Source of the DNA: Niastella caeni
GTDB lineage: Bacteria; Bacteroidota; Bacteroidia; Chitinophagales; Chitinophagaceae
NCBI RefSeq assembly: GCF_004834005.1
Contig: NZ_STFF01000002.1
Location: forward strand, 682,001-746,000
Direction of reading: 5' to 3'
DNA: 64,000 nucleotides
The translations under genes and the position numbers were made by a program. Under the pieces are notes generated by a model, which made no database searches, had not been told where the DNA came from, and saw nothing but the letters and a program-made list of their open reading frames with translations. Positions 57,413 to 64,000 of this stretch are shown in pieces. The first letter of the stretch is position 1; each line of letters opens with the position of its first letter.

Positions 57413-57928
57413 TTATGGGAACAATCCCTGATACAGACCCTGAAAAGTGTCAACAATCAGTTCATTAAACTTCTTTGATAAAGCTGGATTAGCCAGGGTG
57501 CCCTGTTCATTTAATATTACGTTACCAATCTGGTAGTAATTGGTAGTATTATTGTCAAGGACCTTGATTACGCTATTGGCTTTAAAGTAATAAGTCTTAC
57601 TGAAGTTCAGCGAATCGGTTGTGAACAGGTAATTGGCTTTCAGGATCTCCCTGGTGCCTTTGCTGTAAAAACACTCAACCCAGTATTTGCCTTCACGGGC
57701 TTTACCTCTGAAAGATGCATGGTCCAAATACTGGCCTGCCTCGGCCACCTGGACTAAAGAATCGATCTGAAGCTTTTGGTTTTCGAAATTAATAATGGGT
57801 GGTGGTGTTGCAGTCTGTGTATTACTAACAGGTTTTACAACATTCTTTACGGTTGTGTTCGGAGGTGTCTGCGCTAAGGCAGTAGCAACTACTGAGGTTA
57901 ACAAAAGAGTGAGCAATCGAGTTTTCAT
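57413..57928 (-). CDS. Hypothetical secreted protein, 171 aa
   Basis: Not assigned to a family. Signal peptide (LLTLLLTSVVATALA) cut before QTPPN, then a Pro/Thr/Asn-rich segment (about 21-45, TPPPI) and a beta-rich domain from residue 50 (YWVECFYSKGTREILKANY, KTYYFKANSVIKVLDN, YYQIGNVILN). The single domain of about 120 residues suggests an envelope or periplasmic protein. Gene end is 13 bp from the 21-bp periodic array. Confidence 0.6.
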   Translation of the reverse strand: MKTRLLTLLLTSVVATALAQTPPNTTVKNVVKPVSNTQTATPPPIINFENQKLQIDSLVQVAEAGQYLDHASFRGKAREGKYWVECFYSKGTREILKANYLFTTDSLNFSKTYYFKANSVIKVLDNNTTNYYQIGNVILNEQGTLANPALSKKFNELIVDTFQGLYQGLFP

Positions 57929-58026
57929 AACGATGGGTTTTATTAAATGTACACAGGTTATTTTACATCTGCAAGTGCAGACCCCAAAAGAACTTTAAAC
58001 GGAAACCCTTACTGGTACTAGCTTTA

Positions 58027-58069
58027 AGGTTGTAGGTGCTGTGGTTCAAGGTGTTGTAGGTGCATAAAA
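58027..58069. repeat. GGTTGTAGGTGC word array
   Basis: AGGTTGTAGGTGC, TGGTTCAAGGTG, TTGTAGGTGC follow each other in the 257-bp gap between the secreted protein and the GNAT gene. Nothing else is seen in that gap. Confidence 0.45.
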
Positions 58070-58185
58070 AAAGTTACGGGAAATTTTGCGGAAAAGCTTG
58101 TTGGAGGTGGATTTTACCATAAAAAGCCCCTGATTGGAGCTCATTGATTAATATAGTATGTTGGTAGATTATAAGTGCTAAACTG

Positions 58186-58968
58186 TTAAGCTGGCACAAA
58201 CCACGTATAATACGACCCCGCTGGCTTATACCCAAGCCGCATCGCCAACCTGGCCGAACGTTCGTTAGCTGCATCCCAATGCGGAATAAGGTTTTGCTCC
58301 ATAGCCCTTTTTATAGTGCAGGCGGCTGCTACGGCTGCCAGGCCTTGATTTCTGTATGCCGGAAGTGTGATCACATTCAGTTCAATACCGCTGGTACAAC
58401 GCAAGGCGGCGGAACAGGCACTTGCCAACCCGCCATTTATGTTGATACCGCATGCAAAGCCTTTGGTGGCAAAATCCTCCGGTGAATCATAGTTGAGAAA
58501 ATGGTATTTATGCCACTCATCGTGTTCCATTGCATATGCTGTGACGGTATCAATCTCCTGTAAGGCATTGCAGTTTGGATGTTCTGCAATGATCTCCTTT
58601 AATATAGTTGTATCAATATGCTCATGAGTAAATGAATAGCGTTCAATTCTTTTAATGTTATCTGCATATTTGTTTTGCAACAGGCTTATCCACGTTTCAG
58701 GAGATGGTTGAATAGCGCAGGGAAGGTCTATTGATTGTACAAGTGCTGAAGCGGCAGCATGCGACGCATTGCCTGCCAGTATGCCAAACGTTCCATACCT
58801 GATCAATGCAATATTGGGATCAGCAGCATTATCAACCACCACCTTTATCTGTTTACCGCTTTGTCCTTCTAAAATGCTTTTAATACCTAGATCTGCACAA
58901 TGATGATTAACAAAAAGCGGTTCCAGCTTTTTCTTCAATAGGTCATCAACTCTTTTTATGGTATGCAT
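58186..58968 (-). CDS. GNAT-family N-acetyltransferase
   Basis: 260 residues. The C-terminal half has the acetyl-CoA site of GNAT proteins: ELNVITLPAYRNQGLAAVAA (the R/Q-x-x-G-x-A loop), then IKRAMEQNLIPHWDAANERSARLAMRLGYKPAG, the usual asparagine-rich final strand. The N-terminal half is a degenerate second GNAT-like fold, as in the two-domain GNAT_acetyltran group. Transfers acetyl from acetyl-CoA; the acceptor is unknown. Cytosolic. Confidence 0.8.
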   Translation of the reverse strand: MHTIKRVDDLLKKKLEPLFVNHHCADLGIKSILEGQSGKQIKVVVDNAADPNIALIRYGTFGILAGNASHAAASALVQSIDLPCAIQPSPETWISLLQNKYADNIKRIERYSFTHEHIDTTILKEIIAEHPNCNALQEIDTVTAYAMEHDEWHKYHFLNYDSPEDFATKGFACGININGGLASACSAALRCTSGIELNVITLPAYRNQGLAAVAAACTIKRAMEQNLIPHWDAANERSARLAMRLGYKPAGSYYTWFVPA

Positions 58969-59104
58969 AACCTGAAAATAGAGAATAGTTTAAACGATAC
59001 CAACACATATGTAATAGTTGCTATTCATGAGCTTGTTTAAATATTTTATATTGAATGTAAGAAATAAGCCCTTGCCAGTACTAACATGATAAAACATACG
59101 TGTA

Positions 59105-59617
59105 GTGACCTTCCAGGAACAGGGATATATATTTAACCAATGGCTCGATCAGCATAGGGCGCTCATCTTTAAAATTGTGCGGGCCTATGGCCGTACGGCT
59201 ATGGACCAGGACGACCTGTTCCAGGAAATTACGATCCAGGTCTGGCGATCTATTCCAGCTTTCAGACGTGAATCGGCCGTTACTACCTGGATCTACCGGA
59301 TAGCGCTTAATACGGCCATCAGATGGATCAATAAAGAGCAACAATACCGTAACGCTAATGGAGCAATGGCGGCTATTCCGGAAATTTTATCGCCACCTGT
59401 ATTTCCTGTTGAAGAACAACTGAACTGGTTATACGAAACCATTCATCAACTCGATGAAATTGATCGCTCGCTGGCCTTGCTACTACTGGATGGTTTTAGT
59501 TACAAAGAAATGGCAGCCATATTGGGCATTTCGGTATCGCATGTAGGCGTAAAGATCAACCGTATCAAAAAGCAACTCATTATTCAATCGAAAAAATTCA
59601 TTGAACATGGAATTTGA
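59105..59617 (+). CDS. ECF-type RNA polymerase sigma factor
   Basis: 170 residues from GTG (MTFQEQGYIF). Region 2 (about 15-85) contains AYGRTAMDQDDLFQEITIQVWRSI and the -10 contact FRRESAVTTWIYRIALNTAIRWI; region 4 (about 115-165) is a helix-turn-helix, GFSYKEMAAILGISVSHVGVKINRIKKQL. Overlaps the following membrane-protein gene by 11 bp, the arrangement of sigma/anti-sigma pairs. Confidence 0.87.
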   Translation: MTFQEQGYIFNQWLDQHRALIFKIVRAYGRTAMDQDDLFQEITIQVWRSIPAFRRESAVTTWIYRIALNTAIRWINKEQQYRNANGAMAAIPEILSPPVFPVEEQLNWLYETIHQLDEIDRSLALLLLDGFSYKEMAAILGISVSHVGVKINRIKKQLIIQSKKFIEHGI

Positions 59618-60191
59618 AGAATTGCAAAAGATCTGGGATACACAAAATAATCAACCTATGTATATCATCAATGAAAAAGCGTTGCACAATCGCATTGTTA
59701 CAAAAAGATACCAGGCTATTCATATTGCCGGGTTTACAGAGTGGCTGTTACTGATCGTAAATATAGCTGCCGGAAGTTTTTTAGTGGGAACCAATTTTAT
59801 GCGCCATAACCATATATTTATTTATGGGTTGGCAGCATGGATGTTTGGCAGTGCATTGTATGTATTGGTAAAACGTATCCGCCGGATGAAAGAACTTCAA
59901 CGGTACGATCGTACCCTGTCGGGCGACCTGCAGCATGCGTTGGCTGCGGCCAGCTACCAGGTGCGCATTGCCCACATTATGCGCTGGAATGCTGTTCCTG
60001 TTGCGATCCTGGTGCTGTTAAGTATTTGGGAAGGCGGAAAGTCGGTTTGGTTAGCGTTGGGAGTTTCGCTCTTTTTTATACTGAGTTTTTATGCCAGCGG
60101 TTGGGAGCTTTCTATTTATAAAAACAAAAAGCGGGAGTTGGAAGTATTATGGCAGAAATTGCAGGAGAACGAAAGCCAGCCCTCTGCCTGA
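59607..60191 (+). CDS. Membrane protein cotranslated with ECF sigma factor
   Basis: 194 residues from ATG inside the sigma gene's end. A soluble N-terminal ~45 residues (MEFEELQKIWDTQNNQP), then four helices (FTEWLLLIVNIAAGSFLV, about 47-65; IYGLAAWMFGSALYVLV; VPVAILVLLSIWEGG; VWLALGVSLFFILSFYA). The overlap with an ECF sigma suggests it holds the sigma factor at the membrane, but no HxxxCxxC zinc motif or FecR fold is present, so an anti-sigma role is inferred only from operon layout. The EELQKIW start is shared by Bacteroidota proteins next to sigma factors. Confidence 0.65.
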   Translation: MEFEELQKIWDTQNNQPMYIINEKALHNRIVTKRYQAIHIAGFTEWLLLIVNIAAGSFLVGTNFMRHNHIFIYGLAAWMFGSALYVLVKRIRRMKELQRYDRTLSGDLQHALAAASYQVRIAHIMRWNAVPVAILVLLSIWEGGKSVWLALGVSLFFILSFYASGWELSIYKNKKRELEVLWQKLQENESQPSA

Positions 60192-60409
60192 TTCAGACAG
60201 TATTGGGAAGTTCATTGAGTTGCCAATACCAGAACCGTGCTTTATACGTTATAAGCAAAGCGGACTAGGGGTTTTCAGGTAGTGGAAAAAAGTAGGATAT
60301 AATAGCATACCGGAAAAATGGCATCTCCATTGCTTTGATCACTCCTTTTGACTTATTTTCGCCCGCTGTTTTACCTATGAACCAAAAGCACAAAACCGCA
60401 ACACACGCA

Positions 60410-61480
60410 ATGAAATCAAATACCTGGTTAACGCGCTCAGGACGGCTCTTAGTTGCTGCCTGTTTGCCGCTCGTTATGAATGCCTGCTCCAGTGGAGAGG
60501 CCAATACTGCCGAACCCAAAGTTGCCGACACAACTGCGGCAAGAGAAACGAAAGACACCAAAGAAGTTAAGGAATCAGTAGCTACAGCCACCGCTACCAC
60601 GCTGGACACAGCTCTTTTTAATCGTAAAAATATTCAGTTGGCCAATGGCGATTCTTCAGGTCGCTGGCCGGTGAAAACTGCCTATCCCAGGCCCGGCGCT
60701 ATTCTTCCTTTTAAAAGGGTAGTGGCTTATTACGGAAACCTGTATTCCAAAAATATGGGTGCATTGGGCGAATATCCACCAGATGAAATGCTGCAAAGGC
60801 TGGGCGCAGAAGTGAAAAAGTGGGAAGCCGCCGATCCTTCTACTCCCGTACAACCCGCCCTGCATTACATTGCCGTAACTGCCCAGGGTAGTCCCGGAAG
60901 AGATGGCAAATACCGTTTGCGCATGCCTTTCAACCAGATTGACTCTATTCTGGGTATGGCGGCCCGCATCAATGCCCTGGTTTTCCTGGATGTACAGGTG
61001 GGCTTTAGCAATGTGCAGGCTGAAATTCCCCAGTTGGAAAAATACCTGAAAATGCCGCACGTACACCTGGGTATCGATCCTGAGTTCTCAATGAAAACAG
61101 GTAAAAGACCAGGCGCCGTGATCGGTACCATGGATGCCTCAGATGTGAATTTTGTTAGCGATTACCTGGCCAAACTCACAAAAGAAAATAACCTGCCGCC
61201 CAAGATCCTGGTGGTGCATCGCTTCACCCAAAACATGGTTACCAATTACAAGAACATCAAACTTCAGCCTGAAGTGCAGATCGTTATCGACATGGACGGT
61301 TGGGGCGAACCTTCGCTTAAACATGACAGCTACAAAGCCTATGTGTGGAAGGAGCCTATTCAGTTTGCCGGATATAAGTTGTTTTATAAAAACGACATTC
61401 GCAAACAGAACAGCCACATGCTAACGCCTGAAGAAGTGCTTGCCGAGAAACCGCAGCCGATCTATATTCAATACCAATAA
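60410..61480 (+). CDS. Hypothetical lipoprotein, TIM-barrel-like
   Basis: 356 residues from MKSNTWLTRSG; an ATG at 60377 adds 11 residues. N-terminal hydrophobic segment ends LVMNACSSGE, a weak lipobox with Cys, followed by a Thr/Glu/Lys-rich linker (about 28-60). The body opens with FKRVVAYYGNLYSKNMGALG and continues with alternating strands and helices (ALVFLDVQVGFSNVQ, HVHLGIDPEFSM, KILVVHRFTQNM, VQIVIDMDGWGEP), the pattern of a TIM barrel. No catalytic motif of a named glycosidase is apparent. Conserved-domain identity unknown; probably a surface or periplasmic lipoprotein. Confidence 0.65.
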   Translation: MKSNTWLTRSGRLLVAACLPLVMNACSSGEANTAEPKVADTTAARETKDTKEVKESVATATATTLDTALFNRKNIQLANGDSSGRWPVKTAYPRPGAILPFKRVVAYYGNLYSKNMGALGEYPPDEMLQRLGAEVKKWEAADPSTPVQPALHYIAVTAQGSPGRDGKYRLRMPFNQIDSILGMAARINALVFLDVQVGFSNVQAEIPQLEKYLKMPHVHLGIDPEFSMKTGKRPGAVIGTMDASDVNFVSDYLAKLTKENNLPPKILVVHRFTQNMVTNYKNIKLQPEVQIVIDMDGWGEPSLKHDSYKAYVWKEPIQFAGYKLFYKNDIRKQNSHMLTPEEVLAEKPQPIYIQYQ

Positions 61481-61520
61481 TCGTTGATGCTACAATAGTC
61501 ATTAACGCTATTGTATCACA
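61474..61520. repeat. Short relative of the 21-bp periodic array
   Basis: AATCGTTGATGCTACAAT begins at 61479 and is close to the unit at 57086-57106 (AATCGTTGCTGCAATGCAT). The next segment CATTAACGCTATTGTATCAC starts 21 bases later. It lies at the 3' end of the lipoprotein gene. Confidence 0.4.
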
Positions 61521-61538
61521 CCAAAATATTCCCGCATA

Positions 61539-61580
61539 CCGCGCATTCGCCCTGAGCTCAGGGCAATGCGCGGTTTTTTT
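61539..61580 (+). terminator. Strong intrinsic terminator after the lipoprotein gene
   Basis: CCGCGCATT then GCCCTGAGCTCAGGGC (self-complementary) then AATGCGCGG and seven T (61574-61580). Confidence 0.92.
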
Positions 61581-61940
61581 GTTGCATATTTATTAATGCA
61601 ACTAACTGGGCGTGCCAGGAGAAGCCCTGAACCGGTTAGAGAAATAGGGTAGAGCCAATTCTCCAGTAATTAAAAGGCGGCAAACACCTCACAACGCTCT
61701 TGTTATAAGCCGATTGCACTGGAACCCGCATGCGGCCTGCTTTCTTTTCGTCGGTTCTTTCCTGCAAATTACCGATGCATGTGGCACTATTTGGTCCTTT
61801 TATTAATATATTTATCTTCATAACACTGATCCAATCCCTTCCCAATTAAGCCTGTTTTTATTAAATTGTATACCAACCGGAACTATTAATTTTTCGTACA
61901 ATAGATTACAAGCCTTTATTGTGCCCCTATCAAAACACTG
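61581..61940. other. Intergenic stretch before the adhesin
   Basis: No supported gene. An antisense ORF at 61636-61845 has no recognisable content. No clear promoter was found. Confidence 0.4.
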
Positions 61941-64000
61941 ATGAAGAAATATTTATTCTGCTTTGTTGCGATACTTATAGTTATTGCAGGCCGCTCACAG
62001 GTGCAAACTTGCCCATCTAATATCAATTTTAGTTCGGGTGATCTGTCGTTTTGGTCTGCCACTACCGGCTTGATGAATGGGGCAACACAAACCTATCCCG
62101 CACCTAATTCAGGTGTTGCTTCTATTCCCGAATACACCATCGGCAACACCGGCATAAAAGTGATCACATCTTCTACAAACGATCCATATGGCTTTTTCCC
62201 TACCATTCCAACCATAAATGGATATACTTACAATTATTCCATCATGCTGGGTTCCACATCCACTTCGCGCGATCTGACCAGCGGTGGCCGTAGTCCCGGC
62301 GGATTTACCAGGGCCATTTCTTATACCATCGATGTGCCTGCAGGCGATCCTTCTATTCCATATACCATGACCTACGCTTATGCCATGGTGTTGGAAAATG
62401 GAACACATAATTCAGCAGAGCAGCCGATGTTTAAAGCTACATTAACCACTTCTGCCGGTATTATTACCTGTGCTTCGCCGGAATATTTTCTGCCCACTTT
62501 TAATAATGCACCCGGCGGCGGTACGAGCACCGGCGCCACGCTGGATACCGCCGCAGCGCTTGCCAATGGTTTTACCAACAGCCCTGTTCCTTTTTTGTCT
62601 TTTTCGGGAAATGGCAACGGTAATGGGACCTTACTGTATGATGTATGGACAAAAGGATGGACAGAAGTGACCTTTGATCTTTCTCCTTACCGGGGCGATA
62701 AGGTTACCCTCACTTTTGCGGCAGACAATTGCACCCCCGGCGCCCATTTTGCTTATTCCTATGTGGCCTTGCGTAATGTTTGCGCCGGGTTGGAGATCAG
62801 TGGAAAAAAAGTAGCGTGTACCAATTCAACAATTGAGTATTCGGTACCGGCGCTCGCTGGTGCTACGTATAACTGGACAGTTCCCGCCGGCTGGACGATC
62901 AACTCTGGCTCTAATACTAATATTATTAACGTAACAGTAGGAAGTAACGGCGGTGTTATCACCAACCGCGAAGTAAATGGCTGCGCCGATCTTACAGCCA
63001 CTATTGCTGTAACCACCTCGCCGCCCACGGTTGCCGGAAGAGTAATGGACGATACAACGATTTGTGCCGGTATCAACAACTGTCCATTATCGGTAGCAGA
63101 TGAAGTGGGGGCTGTGTTGAAATGGATTTCTTCAACTGATGGCATTACCTGGAACGAGATAGCCGTTACCGCCGACAATTATACTGCACAAAATCTGTCC
63201 ACCACCACACGGTACGCAGCCCTGGTGCAAAATGGCAGCGCCTGTAATATCGATACCAGCGCCGCCGCCCTCATTACGGTGGACCCCAAAACGCTTGGCG
63301 GTGCAGTGAGCCCCACCAATACGAATGTGTGCCTGGGAGAAAACGTAAATCCTGCACTCTCTTTAGTGAATTATAGAGGATCGGTATTGAACTGGCAATT
63401 GTCTTACGACAATAGCAACTGGAACAATATTACGCCTGTTAACAACAGTGATAGTTACCAGGCGGGCGCCGTTACCCGCACCACTTATTACCGTGCCTTG
63501 TTGAAAAGCGGCGTTTGTCCGGCCGATACCAGTGGGCTGGCAACTGTCCGGTTTTTCAATGTGCCAGTGCCTGCTGCTTCCATTGTTCCGGATTCGTCTA
63601 CTATCTGCTTTGGTAAATCGGCGGTGTTGAACGCTACTATTACAACCGGTACCAATTATGCCTGGAGCAATAATGTGCCATTAACGCCCGGTGGCAGTGG
63701 AACGGTGTCTGCATTACCATATTCATTAACTGTAACGGCAACGCCGAAAACAACGTCGAATGTTGTATTGACCGTTACGAATGCGGGTTGTCCCAATTCT
63801 TTAAAAGATACCTTTCATATAGGCGTCACCGATCCCATCATTGTGAATGCGGGAAACGATACGGCGGTGGTTGTTAATCAACCGTTGCAACTGAATGCTA
63901 CGGTGAACGATCCGGTTGCCAACAACTGGAGCTGGGCGCCGGCCACCGGTTTGAACTTTGCCAATATTCATGATCCGGTTGCGATGTATAACATGAATGC
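61941..64000 (+). CDS. Large secreted adhesin-like protein, 5' part
   Basis: ATG at 61941, open through the end of the window (686 codons). Signal peptide (LFCFVAILIVIAGRS). The first ~270 residues form a beta-sandwich with EYTIGNTG and WTEVTFDLSPYRGD-type segments. From about residue 275 there are repeating PKD/Ig-like modules of ~85-90 residues, each with a Cys (TICAGINNCPLS, NVCLGENVNPAL, STICFGKSAVL) and a YQAGAVTRTTYYRA-like strand. This layout is typical of Bacteroidota gliding-motility/type IX secreted adhesins, whose sorting domain would be at the unseen C-terminus. Confidence 0.8.
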   Translation, partial: MKKYLFCFVAILIVIAGRSQVQTCPSNINFSSGDLSFWSATTGLMNGATQTYPAPNSGVASIPEYTIGNTGIKVITSSTNDPYGFFPTIPTINGYTYNYSIMLGSTSTSRDLTSGGRSPGGFTRAISYTIDVPAGDPSIPYTMTYAYAMVLENGTHNSAEQPMFKATLTTSAGIITCASPEYFLPTFNNAPGGGTSTGATLDTAAALANGFTNSPVPFLSFSGNGNGNGTLLYDVWTKGWTEVTFDLSPYRGDKVTLTFAADNCTPGAHFAYSYVALRNVCAGLEISGKKVACTNSTIEYSVPALAGATYNWTVPAGWTINSGSNTNIINVTVGSNGGVITNREVNGCADLTATIAVTTSPPTVAGRVMDDTTICAGINNCPLSVADEVGAVLKWISSTDGITWNEIAVTADNYTAQNLSTTTRYAALVQNGSACNIDTSAAALITVDPKTLGGAVSPTNTNVCLGENVNPALSLVNYRGSVLNWQLSYDNSNWNNITPVNNSDSYQAGAVTRTTYYRALLKSGVCPADTSGLATVRFFNVPVPAASIVPDSSTICFGKSAVLNATITTGTNYAWSNNVPLTPGGSGTVSALPYSLTVTATPKTTSNVVLTVTNAGCPNSLKDTFHIGVTDPIIVNAGNDTAVVVNQPLQLNATVNDPVANNWSWAPATGLNFANIHDPVAMYNMN

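Noticed and set aside
61636..61845. 69-residue minus-strand ORF
   Set aside because: No signal, domain or expression context; composition looks random.

Overview
The window reads as chromosomal DNA of a Bacteroidota bacterium, most likely family Chitinophagaceae (Chitinophaga/Niastella-like). The evidence is a SusE/F-like surface glycan-binding protein beside glycoside hydrolases, a TonB receptor with an STN domain paired with a DUF4249 lipoprotein, AraC regulators, TAnnTTTG-type promoter boxes, and a large secreted adhesin-like ORF running off the right end. No rRNA, tRNA, CRISPR array, insertion sequence or prophage was recognised. Assignments come from reading motifs; no database search was run.

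Layout. 1-11 kb is a carbohydrate-use region: SusE-like C-terminus, GH76, AraC, GH5-like lipoprotein, tandem GH43. Decayed genes sit between them: a DUF1016/YhcG nuclease remnant and a deletion scar joining an SDR start to an AraC end. 11-16 kb holds a GT4 glycosyltransferase and the DUF4249/TonB pair. 16-18 kb holds a PAS histidine kinase and a response regulator. 18-24.6 kb is an ABC exporter-type ATPase, a TonB siderophore-type receptor and two DUF3526 permeases, preceded by a small His/Cys-rich protein. 24.5-28.6 kb is a compact KaiC-KaiB-KaiB-histidine kinase-response regulator operon. 28.7-38.5 kb is mostly housekeeping: Bcr-type efflux, ornithine aminotransferase, ispE, DUF151 nuclease, etfAB, TPR protein, tilS and rhomboid. 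39-51.5 kb is a potassium block: a sigma-54 activator, Kup, a small-peptide/kdpF/A/B/C operon, a porin, and KdpD split into a sensor half and a separate histidine kinase. 51.5-64 kb carries Crp/Fnr and YeiH proteins, a GH2 enzyme, a GNAT, an ECF sigma factor with a membrane partner, a lipoprotein and the adhesin.

Most notable. (1) About 630 bp at 56771-57399 repeats with a 21-bp period (two helical turns) over some 28-30 degenerate units; each good unit carries a GTTGT-N3-ACAAC dyad, and there is a short related copy near 61.48 kb. (2) A kai-type operon without kaiA has both KaiC ATPase motifs and a Ser-Ser pair at the autophosphorylation position. (3) A strong -24/-12 sigma-54 promoter lies in front of kdp, with an unannotated 27-aa membrane peptide as its first gene and a sigma-54 activator next door instead of KdpE. 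(4) Many intergenic regions hold short word arrays, each locus with its own word, often folding back on themselves; similar low-complexity DNA sits in frame inside ispE and tilS.

Genes appear to work together as follows. The SusE/GH76/GH5/GH43/GH2 proteins point to use of mannan and other plant or fungal glycans. The kdp block is probably a self-contained high-affinity K+ uptake system under phosphorelay and sigma-54 control. The kai operon probably passes KaiB/KaiC state to its own kinase and receiver.
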